Shown here in pieces: positions 1-8,222 of a DNA stretch of 64,000 bases. A program made the position numbers and the translations under genes. The notes under the pieces are model-generated. The model saw only the letters and a program-made list of their open reading frames with translations, was not told the origin of the DNA and did no database searches. The stretch's first letter is position 1; every line of letters starts with the position of its first letter. Source of the DNA: Korobacter sp963703075 (lineage in GTDB: Bacteria; Acidobacteriota; Terriglobia; Terriglobales; Acidobacteriaceae); contig OY969786.1 of NCBI GenBank assembly GCA_963703075.1, forward strand, positions 3,038,001-3,102,000, read 5' to 3'.

Positions 1-1
1 C

Positions 2-395
2 AACGACGCGGAAACATTGCTGCGCGGCGAGGTACAGATTTCCAAGCACGGACCGGGCCCAGTTGGAAGAAGGCGCGACTTATGTCAGCGACCTGCTGGG
101 CTGTGAGCTCTTTGAGATGAGTGGTACGGAAGCACGCCGGGTGGGCGCCGTCACCGACGTCGACTTCACGGCCGGAGAAGCGCCTCTGCTGGTGGTAAAG
201 GGCGATCGCGAATACCTGGTGCCGTACGTCGAAAGCTTTTTGAAATCGGCGGACTTCGCGGCCAAGCGGATTGAGATGGTATTGCCGGAAGGCATGCTCG
301 AACTCGACGCCCCGTTGTCAAAAGCGGAACGTGAGCGGCAGAAGGCGGAAGCCGACGAAGCGCGCGGCGCGGGCGAAGAAAAGCGGCGGCGATGA
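2..395 (+). pseudogene. rimM: 16S rRNA processing protein RimM, C-terminal part, with an apparent +1 frameshift
   Basis: RimM assists maturation of the 30S head. The 5' part lies before the window. From base 2 one frame reads NDAETLLRGEVQIS, a typical RimM region. From about base 45 the family match continues in the next frame as STDRAQLEEGATYVSDLLG, the start of the PRC-barrel domain. Removing one A at 44-45 joins the two frames without a break; the first frame otherwise stops near base 119. The tail is charged and ends KRRR. The stop overlaps the trmD start (ATGA), the normal rimM-trmD arrangement. Identity is firm from the motifs and the neighbours. Whether the extra base is a real mutation or an assembly error cannot be told from the sequence. 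Confidence 0.8.
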
Positions 396-1192
396 AGATC
401 GATTTGATCACCATCTTCCCCGAGTTTTTTCGCGGCCCGCTCGATCATGGCATCGTGAACCGGGCGATGAAAGCGGGGATCCTGGAGATCGCAATCCGCG
501 ATTTGCGCGAGTTTACGCATGACCGGCACCGTACCGTCGACGATCGCCCGTTTGGCGGCGGCGAAGGCATGGTGTTGAAGCCCGAGCCGATATTCGAATG
601 CCTGGAGGCGATGCAGGTTGCGCCGCGCGAGCAGCGAGAATACGAGCGGGTGCTGGTGCTCTCGCCGCAAGGTCGCTTGTTCGATCAGGGCATGGCGCTG
701 GAGTTGAGCAAGCTCGATCGCCTGGTGCTAATCAGCGGGCGCTACGAGGGCATCGACGAGCGGGTTTCAGAGGTGCTGGCGGATGGCGAAGTTTCGATCG
801 GCGACTTTGTTTTAAGCGGCGGCGAACTGGGCGCGGCGATCATCGTGGATGCAGTCACGCGGTTGCTGCCCGGCGCATTGGGGAATGCCGATTCGGCGCG
901 GCAGGAGTCGTTCACCGCGGTGGAAAAAGAGTTGGGCAACGGACCTGACTCAACCTGCGGTTCCGGCGGATTGCTGGATTATCCGCACTATACCCGGCCG
1001 GCGGAGTTTCGCGGCCACGCGGTTCCCGAGGTCTTGCAGAACGGGAACCACGATGAGATCCGGCAGTGGCGCCGACAGCGCGCGCTGGAGAAGACGTTCA
1101 GGAATCGTCCCGACTTATTGGACGGGGCCGAGTTGAGTAAGGAAGACCGGAAGTATCTCGCCGCGTTGCGAGATCAACGAGATTCGTTTTAG
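392..1192 (+). CDS. trmD: tRNA (guanine-37-N1)-methyltransferase TrmD
   Basis: TrmD methylates N1 of guanosine 37 next to the anticodon of tRNAs reading CNN codons, using S-adenosylmethionine, and so prevents +1 frameshifting. The 266-residue protein has the family length and opens with MKIDLITIFPEFF. It carries the SPOUT knot motifs GRYEGIDERV (about 116-125) and GDFVLSGGE (about 137-145), which form the deep-trefoil cofactor site. It starts inside the rimM stop codon, so it is probably translationally coupled, and is followed 12 bases later by rplS, the classical rimM-trmD-rplS order. Confidence 0.97.
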   Translation: MKIDLITIFPEFFRGPLDHGIVNRAMKAGILEIAIRDLREFTHDRHRTVDDRPFGGGEGMVLKPEPIFECLEAMQVAPREQREYERVLVLSPQGRLFDQGMALELSKLDRLVLISGRYEGIDERVSEVLADGEVSIGDFVLSGGELGAAIIVDAVTRLLPGALGNADSARQESFTAVEKELGNGPDSTCGSGGLLDYPHYTRPAEFRGHAVPEVLQNGNHDEIRQWRRQRALEKTFRNRPDLLDGAELSKEDRKYLAALRDQRDSF

Positions 1193-1204
1193 AAGGAAGA
1201 AATC

Positions 1205-1552
1205 ATGTCGAATTCACAGGTCATTGAAAAGATGTTGGCGAAAACCAAGCGTACCGACCTCCCATCGTTTGCCCCGGGAGACACGGTCCGCGTGCATGTC
1301 AAAATTAAGGAAGGCGATAAAGAGCGCCTGCAGGCGTTCGAGGGCGTGGTCATCGGCAAGAGCAATGGCCTGCAGCCCAGCTTTACCGTCCGCAAGATCA
1401 GCTTCGGACAAGGCGTGGAGCGTATCTTCCCCACCAATTCGAAGGTCATCGACAAGGTGGAAGTGCTGCGTTCGTCGAAAGTGCGCCGCGCCAAGCTGTA
1501 TTACTTGCGCGCCCTGCGAGGCAAAGCTGCGCGTTTGAAAGAAGTCGACTAA
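1205..1552 (+). CDS. rplS: 50S ribosomal protein L19
   Basis: L19 sits at the 30S-50S interface of the ribosome. The 115-residue product has the normal L19 length and motifs, including FAPGDTVRVHVKIKEGDKER, an FEGVVIG segment, and the C-terminal KVRRAKLYYLR region. The start is supported by a GAAGGAAG ribosome-binding sequence just upstream, in the short gap after trmD. It is the last ribosome-associated gene of the cluster before rnhB. Confidence 0.97.
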   Translation: MSNSQVIEKMLAKTKRTDLPSFAPGDTVRVHVKIKEGDKERLQAFEGVVIGKSNGLQPSFTVRKISFGQGVERIFPTNSKVIDKVEVLRSSKVRRAKLYYLRALRGKAARLKEVD

Positions 1553-1602
1553 TTGGATTTCCGCGGGCCATCCCGTCGAACGGACAGGGTGGCCGCTCCA
1601 AT
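1552..1602 (+). other. Stem-loop after rplS
   Basis: ATTGGA at 1552-1557 can pair with TCCAAT at 1597-1602, and the inner GCCATCCC can pair with GGGTGGC. No T-run follows on the plus strand, so this is not a standard intrinsic terminator. It may be a processing or attenuation structure between rplS and rnhB. Confidence 0.35.
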
Positions 1603-1695
1603 CCAGTTCTCATGCTGAAACTCGGCAGACCGGACTGGAGCCGGCTTCTGCCGCTCTTACTGCAGAGGGCTCAGCCCCTGAGGTAAGTATTCGCC

Positions 1696-2472
1696 GTGCC
1701 TCCCTCCAAGAAATCTTCGCTGAAATCGAAAGATGGCAAACCGCTCTCCAAGGCCGCTGCGAAACTGCGTCTGCTCAAGAAACTGAAATGTACGACGAAA
1801 TTTGAGAAGCTCGCCTGGTGCACGGGGGCGAAGTTCGTCGCTGGGGTCGATGAAGTCGGACGTGGCGCTCTCTTCGGTCCGGTCGTGGCGGCCGCCGTCA
1901 TTCTCGATCCTACCTATCGTATCAAGGGCTTGCGCGATTCCAAGCTGCTGCCCGCCGACCGTCGCGAGGTACTCTCGGAACGTATCCAGGAGCACTCGAT
2001 CGCCTGGTCGATCGCCGCCGTGGACGTCGCTCGCATCGATCAGTTGAACATCTACTGGGCCTCGAACCTGGCGATGAAGCACGCCGTTCGCGGGCTCTCA
2101 TGCGAACCCGATCACCTTCTCATCGACGCCATGCGCCTCGATCTCGCCTGCGCGCAAACCAAGATCATCCACGGTGATGCTCTCTCGGCGTCTATTGCTG
2201 CCGCTTCGATCATCGCTAAGGTGTATCGCGATGCGCTGGTGCGCGAGTGGGCCCCGGTGTTCCCCGAATACGATCTCGCCAGCAATAAGGGGTACAGTGC
2301 GCCGAAGCACATTAAGGCGCTGCGCGAGGTCGGTCCTTCGCCTCTGCACCGGCAGTCGTTCGCGCCCGTGTGGATGGCAGCCACCCCCCAGGAAGTGTTG
2401 GCGTCCATGCTCGACGAAGCCGCCGACACAGCCGAGCCGCCCGAAATCATCGCCGACGAAGAAGAACTGTGA
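1696..2472 (+). CDS. rnhB: Ribonuclease HII
   Basis: RNase HII cuts RNA in RNA-DNA hybrids and starts removal of misincorporated ribonucleotides. The 258-residue protein has a lysine-rich tail of about 40 residues before the fold begins at FVAGVDEVGRGALFGPVVAA; D52 and E53 of the DEXGRG motif are active-site carboxylates. The C-terminal half has the family block SNKGYSAPKHIKALREVGPS. Translation seems to start at GTG 1696. Its position behind trmD-rplS is common. The basic N-terminal extension is an addition to the core family and might contact nucleic acid. Confidence 0.93.
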   Translation: MPPSKKSSLKSKDGKPLSKAAAKLRLLKKLKCTTKFEKLAWCTGAKFVAGVDEVGRGALFGPVVAAAVILDPTYRIKGLRDSKLLPADRREVLSERIQEHSIAWSIAAVDVARIDQLNIYWASNLAMKHAVRGLSCEPDHLLIDAMRLDLACAQTKIIHGDALSASIAAASIIAKVYRDALVREWAPVFPEYDLASNKGYSAPKHIKALREVGPSPLHRQSFAPVWMAATPQEVLASMLDEAADTAEPPEIIADEEEL

Positions 2473-2539
2473 TTGCCATCGGCTTCTAATATGGGTCCAG
2501 ATTGAATTTCGGCACGCCACACCCCTGTCCAAAGGGGCG

Positions 2540-2749
2540 GTGCATAGATATGTAACTTTCATTCTTTTGGACAGCCGGCGCGGAGCTCTGCTCCAGTGGG
2601 ATGGACCGACAGAGCAAGAAACTCCCTTGCTGCTCAAAGAAGCATTCGCATTCCGCAGACACTCCGTGCTAAACATGGAGGAGGATGCGGTGAAGGGCCC
2701 GCACTTTCGCAGGCACTTCAGACATTGTTGGCTATCGGCTGCATCTTAA
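2540..2749 (+). CDS. Possible small protein, 69 residues
   Basis: A GTG-started frame behind an AAAGGGG sequence encodes a 69-residue peptide beginning VHRYVTFILLDSRRGALL. It fills most of the gap between rnhB and the deacetylase gene. I recognise no family. The spacing from AGGGG to GTG is short (about 3 bases) and the start is not ATG, so this may be an open frame by chance in GC-rich DNA. Nothing else is recognisable in 2473-2797. Confidence 0.22.
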   Translation: MHRYVTFILLDSRRGALLQWDGPTEQETPLLLKEAFAFRRHSVLNMEEDAVKGPHFRRHFRHCWLSAAS

Positions 2750-2797
2750 TCTGCGTTGCACACGACCTTTCGCGACGCTGGGTTGGGAACTCAACGC

Positions 2798-3565
2798 ATG
2801 AAACGAATTCTCGTAGTGACAGCTCATCCAGATGACGAGGTGGGAGGGTTTGGCGGCACCCTGCTGAAATATCGCTCCCTGGGCGCCGAAACCTACGTTA
2901 TTTGCCTGACTGCCGGGGAGGCTGCCACCAATCGCGGACATGCCAGCGATGACGACGAACTGGCGGAGGCACGGCGCGCCGAGTTTGCCGCCGCCTGCAA
3001 TGTCCTGAAAATCTCAGATGCCTGGGTACTTGGATACAAAGACGGTGCCCTCGATCGCGCCAATTGCTATCGGGTCGTCGCCGACCTGGTAAAGCGCATC
3101 CGTGAGATCCGTCCCCAGGTGCTGCTCACCTTCGGACCCGAAGGGTCGGTCACAGGTCATCCCGACCATTCGATGACTTCGGTCTTCGCAACCTTAGCTT
3201 TTCACTGGGCGGGCCGCACGAATCGTTTCGCCGACCAGTTCTGGACAGAGCTGAAGGAGCATAGCGTCCAGAAGCTCTATTACCAGACCACCAATTTCCT
3301 GCTGCCCGACCGGCCCCCGGTCTCACCATCGCCCACAACCTGCAAAATCGAAACCCACGAATATTTGGAAGAGAAGATCCGCGCCTTCCGCCAGCACAGC
3401 TCCCAGGCGCCCCTTTTTGAAACCTTCGAGATGAACATGCGAAGGCGCCCGCAGACCGAACTGTTTCACCTGGGAGCAACCAGTGAGCCGCGGCAGGGAG
3501 AAATGGAAACGGATCTTTTCGAAGGCGTCGTTGAGCCGGAGCGCGGGAAGTCTGCGGGTTCCTGA
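2798..3565 (+). CDS. PIG-L/LmbE-family zinc deacetylase
   Basis: Members of this family hydrolyse N-acetyl groups from amino-sugar conjugates; examples are GlcNAc-PI, mycothiol and bacillithiol precursors. The chosen ATG gives 255 residues beginning MKRILVVTAHPDDE, where AHPDDE supplies the zinc ligands and catalytic Asp. GHPDHSMTS near residue 122 supplies the second histidine region. An upstream in-frame TTG would add 14 residues but leaves no family-like N-terminus. The gene stands alone between rnhB and the convergent mqnC. The substrate cannot be inferred: no BshA- or MshA-type neighbour is adjacent. Confidence 0.85.
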   Translation: MKRILVVTAHPDDEVGGFGGTLLKYRSLGAETYVICLTAGEAATNRGHASDDDELAEARRAEFAAACNVLKISDAWVLGYKDGALDRANCYRVVADLVKRIREIRPQVLLTFGPEGSVTGHPDHSMTSVFATLAFHWAGRTNRFADQFWTELKEHSVQKLYYQTTNFLLPDRPPVSPSPTTCKIETHEYLEEKIRAFRQHSSQAPLFETFEMNMRRRPQTELFHLGATSEPRQGEMETDLFEGVVEPERGKSAGS

Positions 3566-4612
3566 TTAGTTCAGGAAGTACTGCTTGTACAAGGTATCGC
3601 GCTGCTTCGGGACAAATCCAGCATCGCGAATGATGCGGCGCAGTTCTTCTTCCGTGGTGCAATTCGTCACGCCCGCGGACTTCACCACGTTCTCTTCGAT
3701 CATCACCGAACCCACATCGTTGCCGCCAAAGCGCAAGCCCATCTGGCAGACCTTCAGGCCCTGCGTGACCCAGCTCGATTGAACGTTGAGAAAGTTCGAG
3801 AGATACAAGCGCGAAATTGCCAGCGTCTTCAGATATTCGATCGCCGTCGCTTCATCCCATCCGCGTCCGCCGAGAGCGGTGTGCTGCGGCTGGAAGGTCC
3901 AGGGAATAAATGCGGTGAAGCCGCCGGTCTCTTCCTGCAGGCGATAGACATGATCGAGATGGTTGATGCGGTGCTCGATGGTCTCTCCGACGCCGAACAT
4001 CATGGTCGCAGTCGTGCGCATTCCGAGCTTGTGGGCGGTGCGATGCACCAGCAGCCACTCTTCGGTGCCGCATTTCAGGCGGGCAATCTTATGGCGCACT
4101 TCGTCGTCGAGAATCTCGGCGCCGCCGCCGGGAATGGAATCAAGCCCGGCATCGCGCAGCCGACGAATGGTTTCTTCCACGCTGATATGGCTGTACTCGG
4201 CAATGGCGAGGATCTCGGATGCGGAGAAGCAATGCAGGTGGATCTGCGGAAAACGCTGCTTGATGCCGCGCATCATGCGTTCGAAGTAATCGATCTTCAA
4301 GTCGGGATGCAGCCCACCCTGCATCAGCACGCCGGTCCCGCCGAGTTCGACCGTCTCCTGGATCTTCGCGTAAATCGTATCGAAGTCGAGGATGTAGCCT
4401 TCCTTCGCGAGCTTGCCTTTGAGGGGACGATAAAACGCGCAGAAGGTGCAGTACTCGGTGCAGAAGTTGGTGTAGTTGATGTTGCGGTCGATGATGTACG
4501 TGACCACGCCTTCCGGGTGCAGCTTGCGCCGCACAGCATCGGCTTCCATGCCAATGCCAATCAGGTCATCGGAGCGAAACATCTCGAGAGCTTGTTCCCG
4601 GCTGAGCGACAT
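3566..4612 (-). CDS. mqnC: Cyclic dehypoxanthinyl futalosine synthase (radical SAM)
   Basis: MqnC cyclises dehypoxanthine futalosine in the futalosine pathway of menaquinone biosynthesis. The 348-residue protein has the radical-SAM cluster motif CTEYCTFC (C51, C55, C58), the glycine-rich block MQGGLHPDL, the block IPGGGAEIL and the MqnC-type segment FIPWTFQP. MqnE shares the fold, but the overall pattern fits MqnC better. It converges with the deacetylase gene; the two stop codons are adjacent (3565/3566). No other mqn gene is in the window, so the rest of the pathway must be elsewhere. Confidence 0.88.
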   Translation of the reverse strand: MSLSREQALEMFRSDDLIGIGMEADAVRRKLHPEGVVTYIIDRNINYTNFCTEYCTFCAFYRPLKGKLAKEGYILDFDTIYAKIQETVELGGTGVLMQGGLHPDLKIDYFERMMRGIKQRFPQIHLHCFSASEILAIAEYSHISVEETIRRLRDAGLDSIPGGGAEILDDEVRHKIARLKCGTEEWLLVHRTAHKLGMRTTATMMFGVGETIEHRINHLDHVYRLQEETGGFTAFIPWTFQPQHTALGGRGWDEATAIEYLKTLAISRLYLSNFLNVQSSWVTQGLKVCQMGLRFGGNDVGSVMIEENVVKSAGVTNCTTEEELRRIIRDAGFVPKQRDTLYKQYFLN

Positions 4613-4678
4613 ACTGCCTATATTCTAGCGTACCGAATCCGCCCGCGCTCGCCTCCCTCTGGCGAGGGCGATTCGCTT

Positions 4679-5119
4679 TCAAATCTCACATTCCGCGATC
4701 AGTTCCAAAAGACGAATGAGAGTCTCGCGTTCCTCCGGCGTCATCTGCTGCCGCACCGCTTCATCGGCAGCCACCCGCGCCTGAACGATCCGCTCCCGAT
4801 ACTTGTTTCCCTTGGCCGTCAACTGGACGTGAATGGCTCTGCCCGATTTCGCCTTCCGCTCCGATACGATTCCTTCCTCAGACATCGACTTGATCGCCCG
4901 ATGCACCACCGTCCGGTCGAACCCCAGCAGGGTTGCGATCTGGTTCTGGTTCAAAACCACGCCGCCACGCAGCGTCGACAAAATAAAGCCACGCGTCGCC
5001 GAACACTGCGTTTTCCGTTCCATTTTCTTTCCGACCAAAAAATACGCCGCCGCAATATGGGCGAGCACCGAATCTTCCAGAATGTCTGCAGGAATTTCCT
5101 GGTTAACGATGTTTTTCAT
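4679..5119 (-). CDS. MarR-family transcriptional regulator
   Basis: This is a winged-helix dimeric repressor of the MarR type, 146 residues from the ATG at 5119. The recognition region includes LNQNQIATLLGFDRTVVHRA, then the wing GIVSERKAKSGRAIHVQLTAKG, whose basic and acidic pattern is typical. The upstream nitroreductase gene ends in a TGA overlapping this ATG, which decides the start over a longer in-frame possibility. Two palindromes just before the operon (5840-5879) look like its operators, so autoregulation together with the nitroreductase is likely. Ligand unknown; MarR proteins often sense phenolics, quinones or oxidants. Confidence 0.88.
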   Translation of the reverse strand: MKNIVNQEIPADILEDSVLAHIAAAYFLVGKKMERKTQCSATRGFILSTLRGGVVLNQNQIATLLGFDRTVVHRAIKSMSEEGIVSERKAKSGRAIHVQLTAKGNKYRERIVQARVAADEAVRQQMTPEERETLIRLLELIAECEI

Positions 5120-5826
5120 AGCACAGTCACCGTCGCCTGGAGAGGTCTGCGCCACTGCGGGGCCACAACGTAGGCGGGCGACTTCTTTCCGATCGCAATC
5201 ACCATCACGATCTCATGATAGCGGCGGGACAGCCCGAGATATCGAGAAAGCCTTCCGCTATCGAAGCCCTCCATCGGACACGTGTTCATGCCCAGCACCT
5301 CAGCCGCGATCATCAGGTTCTCGCATGCTAAAGACGCGCTCTTCGTTGCCCATTTGAAGAGCTCCTGCCGGGAGAGCGGCGGCATTCCGCTTGTCATGCA
5401 CAAATTGACCGCCCAGAACAGCACGCGCTTCACAGCGGCGAAAAGCCCAAACGGCCCGGGCATGAATAGGATCCGGCCGATCTTCGCTGTTCTCTCGTAA
5501 TCGCGAATCTTCGCCTCGGGGAAGTTGCTCCCGCGCATCCACTCCAGTTGGCCACGCGACGTGGCAAGTAGCGATTCGAGATCCGCCACCGCGACGACCA
5601 GTGCCGACGCAGTCTCGGCAGGCATCTGTCCGAGGCACAGCTTCGCTACCGCTGTCTTCTTTTCCGCAGATCCACCCAATAAAACTTGTAGGGTTGGGAA
5701 TTGAAGCTGGAAGGCGCATGCCGGGCGGCATCCAGGACCTGCTCGCGTAGTGCCGCGGAAAGCTCTACCGCCTCGAAGACCTTGACTGCTCGCCGCTGAA
5801 AGATCGCGTCAAGACTGTTCTTCATA
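5116..5826 (-). pseudogene. Nitroreductase-family flavoprotein, interrupted by a -1 frameshift
   Basis: NAD(P)H:FMN nitroreductases reduce nitro compounds, quinones or related electrophiles. The N-terminal part (ATG at 5826) reads MKNSLDAIFQRRAVKVFE, then HAPSSFNSQPYKFYWVD, the flavin-binding start of the fold, and runs into a stop after KKRRQR-type nonsense. The continuation SAEKKTAVAKLCLGQMPAE lies in another frame down to 5116. One missing base near 5670 explains this; adding one T to the coding strand gives WVDSAEKK. The two halves together give about 236 residues, a normal family length. The gene is followed in overlap by the MarR gene. Confidence 0.75.
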
Positions 5827-5839
5827 AGTGCCTGACCTC

Positions 5840-5857
5840 ATGTTGCTATTACAACAT
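5840..5857. promoter_or_regulatory. Putative MarR operator, copy 1
   Basis: Perfect dyad ATGTTG-N6-CAACAT located 13 bases before the nitroreductase start. It has the same arms as the dyad at 5862-5879. Confidence 0.65.
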
Positions 5858-5861
5858 ATCG

Positions 5862-5879
5862 ATGTTGCTACCGCAACAT
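5862..5879. promoter_or_regulatory. Putative MarR operator, copy 2
   Basis: Dyad ATGTTGC-TACC-GCAACAT with 7-base arms. Its centre lies 22 bp from that of copy 1, about two helical turns, so two repressor dimers could bind on one face of the DNA. Confidence 0.65.
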
Positions 5880-6002
5880 AAGAAATCGTCCACGAATGGC
5901 CGAGGCGAGGCGTGCGGAACGGGGTCGGTCCCGTAGCTGTGCGCCCGGTCACTTTTTCCGCATCTTCCCCGTGAAATAATGACTCTTTCTACTGAGGCAA
6001 TC

Positions 6003-6650
6003 ATGTTTACCGGAATCGTCGAAGAAGTTGGACACGTCGCCAGGATCGAGATCAAGGGCGAGAACCGCCGCATCACCATTGAAGCCGAGAACACACCCAA
6101 GCAGCTCAAGACCGGCGACAGTGTCGCGTGCAGCGGGGTCTGCCTGACCGCCCTCAACATCACGCCCACGTCATTCCAGGCCGACCTCGCTCCCGAAACC
6201 TGGGTGCGCACTTCCCTTTCGCGCATCACGGAAGGCGCACTCATCAATCTCGAATTGCCGCTGCGCTTCGATGCACGCATGGGCGGCCACATCGTGCAGG
6301 GGCACGTCGACGGCGTCGGCAAACTGATCGAGTTCGAGCGTATCCCGCATTCGGACGACTACTGGCTGCATATCGAGGTCACGCCGGAACTGGAGAAGTA
6401 TCTCGTCTACAAAGGTTCCATCGCGATCGAAGGGATCAGTCTCACGGTGGCGAAGCTGGAGGGCATGCGATGTACCATCGCCATCATTCCCCACACCGTC
6501 GAGATGACGAACTTGAAATCGCTCGAGCCGGGCGATCCCGTAAATATCGAGACCGACATCGTGGCGAAATACCTGGAAAAGTGGATGCGGCGTGACCAGC
6601 CGAAAGCAGAAGAGCTGAAGCTCGAGGCGCTGACGGCGAAGGGATTCTAG
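6003..6650 (+). CDS. ribE: Riboflavin synthase, alpha chain
   Basis: The enzyme dismutates two 6,7-dimethyl-8-ribityllumazine molecules to riboflavin and the pyrimidine intermediate. The ATG at 6003 gives the invariant start MFTGIVEEVG and a 215-residue protein. The two internally repeated lumazine-binding domains are visible: the first contains SVACSGVCLTA, the second GSIAIEGISLTVA. GGHIVQGHVDGVG lies at the junction. A GAGG-type ribosome-binding site precedes the start. It is isolated from other rib genes here and I see no FMN riboswitch. Confidence 0.95.
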   Translation: MFTGIVEEVGHVARIEIKGENRRITIEAENTPKQLKTGDSVACSGVCLTALNITPTSFQADLAPETWVRTSLSRITEGALINLELPLRFDARMGGHIVQGHVDGVGKLIEFERIPHSDDYWLHIEVTPELEKYLVYKGSIAIEGISLTVAKLEGMRCTIAIIPHTVEMTNLKSLEPGDPVNIETDIVAKYLEKWMRRDQPKAEELKLEALTAKGF

Positions 6651-7529
6651 CTAACGGACGTCGCCCGGCTGGTGCCGGCGCAAGTCGTTCTTGCCGAAGC
6701 TGCTGAAATCGGTGGAATCCAGTTCCAGGAACTCCTGCACGATCTCTTCCTGCGAATTTTCCATCTCTTTTGGCGTTCCGTAAAACACCACCCGTCCTTC
6801 ATGCAGGAAGATGAGCTTGTCGGCGAGTTTTTTGGCGAGCGCCATGTCGTGGGTCACTACCACGCTGGTGAGCTTGAGCTGGTACTTCAATTTCTGAATC
6901 AGGTCGCCCAGCAGATGGGCCATCATGGGGTCGACCATGGTGGTCGGCTCGTCGTACAGGATGCACTCCGGTTCGGCGGAAAGAGCGCGGGCGATCGCCA
7001 CCGAGCGCCGCATGCCCGTCGAGAGTTCCGCCGGCAGCAGGTCACGCATGTGACCCACGCCGACCATTTCAAGCAAACCGTCGACGATCTGGAAGATCTG
7101 GTCTTCATCGAGACCGCCACGCTCGCGCAGCGGGAACGCGACATTCTCGCCCACCGTCAGCGAATCGAACAGCGCTCCACTTTGGAAGACCATGGTGACC
7201 TTCTTGCGAATGCGCTCCATGTCTTTCTCGCCGTAGTCGGTGATGTCTTCGTAAGCCACCCAAACGCGGCCGGAATCGGGCTTGAGGAAGCCCATGATGT
7301 TGTGAAGAGAAACCGATTTACCGACGCCGCTGCGGCCCAGGATGCACATGGTCTCGCCGGCGCGCGCGCTCCAACTCACATCGCGTAGAACATGCTTATC
7401 GCCAAAGGACTTGCTGACGTGCTGGAACTCCAGGTATGGCTTTTCTGCCGGCGTGCCCTCCTCTGTTGTCGTGCCCTGGGTTTCCGGATTGTAATCGGTG
7501 ATAACGACGCCGCTGTCGTTCGAACTCAT
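6651..7529 (-). CDS. ABC transporter ATPase, MlaF-like (phospholipid transport)
   Basis: This is a cytoplasmic ATPase of the MlaEFD/Mce-type retrograde lipid transport family, 292 residues with a 30-residue acidic N-terminal tail. Walker A is GRSGVGKS (65-72), the Q-loop is MVFQSGALFDSLTVGENVAF, a typical MlaF segment, the signature is LSTGMRRSVAIARAL (LSTGM instead of the usual LSGGM), Walker B is CILYDEPTTMVDP and the switch histidine lies in VVVTHDM. The stop abuts that of ribE, and the start overlaps the end of mobA. A second ATPase of the same family lies at 9004-9849 beside the only MlaE-type permease in the window. Confidence 0.88.
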   Translation of the reverse strand: MSSNDSGVVITDYNPETQGTTTEEGTPAEKPYLEFQHVSKSFGDKHVLRDVSWSARAGETMCILGRSGVGKSVSLHNIMGFLKPDSGRVWVAYEDITDYGEKDMERIRKKVTMVFQSGALFDSLTVGENVAFPLRERGGLDEDQIFQIVDGLLEMVGVGHMRDLLPAELSTGMRRSVAIARALSAEPECILYDEPTTMVDPMMAHLLGDLIQKLKYQLKLTSVVVTHDMALAKKLADKLIFLHEGRVVFYGTPKEMENSQEEIVQEFLELDSTDFSSFGKNDLRRHQPGDVR

Positions 7530-8146
7530 GCCCGTTTGGCCTCGTCCATTCGCGCAAATTGGGCGAACTCTTCGGGCGTATTCAGGTTCGCGAAAATGGC
7601 CGGATCGAATCCGGCGGCGCGCATCTCGGCTTCTTCCACGTATTCCACGCGAACCAGCGCCAGCGTTTCCGTCAGCTTGTAGCGCCCTCGCTTGAGCTGT
7701 TGCTCAGCCACGGCACGGAACGGCCGGCGATAGACGGCGCAGGCTCCCTGCACGCCGCCGCCCGCATCGGGAACCATCGCAAGAGCATCTGCGGCTTTTT
7801 GTGCCCGTTGCAGGAGATAATCCAGAAACTCCGCAGTGACGAACGGTGTGTCGACAGAGAGGACGACGTTCAACTCGCTCCGGCTGACGCCCAGGGCAGC
7901 ATGAATGCCGGCCAGCGGTCCACATTGCGCGAATTCGTCTTCCACCACTTCCGCCCCGAACGGAGCGTAGAGGTCGCGTGCGCCCACCACCATTACGGAA
8001 TCGCTGATCTCATGCGCCTTCGCGATGGCTCGTTCCAGCAGGGTTCGGTCTCCGAGCCGCAGCACTGCCTTGTCCGTTCCCATGCGCGTACTGCGCCCGC
8101 CGGCCAAGATGAACACACTGACACCCTGCACGAAGCCATGATACAC
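7526..8146 (-). CDS. mobA: Molybdenum cofactor guanylyltransferase
   Basis: MobA attaches GMP to molybdopterin to form the bis-MGD cofactor of DMSO-reductase-type enzymes. The 206-residue protein begins with a nucleotidyltransferase fold and the motif LAGGRSTRMGTDKA (residues 14-27), then has GPLAGIHAAL and a DTPF metal-binding motif. Its last four bases overlap the start of the MlaF-like ATPase, so the two are co-transcribed, although no functional link is obvious. No other Mo-cofactor gene is nearby. Confidence 0.88.
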   Translation of the reverse strand: MYHGFVQGVSVFILAGGRSTRMGTDKAVLRLGDRTLLERAIAKAHEISDSVMVVGARDLYAPFGAEVVEDEFAQCGPLAGIHAALGVSRSELNVVLSVDTPFVTAEFLDYLLQRAQKAADALAMVPDAGGGVQGACAVYRRPFRAVAEQQLKRGRYKLTETLALVRVEYVEEAEMRAAGFDPAIFANLNTPEEFAQFARMDEAKRA

Positions 8147-8222
8147 GGGCCATGCGAGGCCGGGACCGCGGTACCGTGCAGCCTCAACCCTCTGTTATAT
8201 TGGCTCACTAGTTCACGAGCGC

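Noticed and set aside
3779..5173. 464-codon plus-strand frame opposite mqnC and marR
   Set aside because: It is antisense to two well-supported genes and shows no family motifs; long antisense frames are common in GC-rich DNA.
5880..6002. FMN riboswitch upstream of ribE
   Set aside because: The conserved RFN-element segments are not found and the leader is too short.
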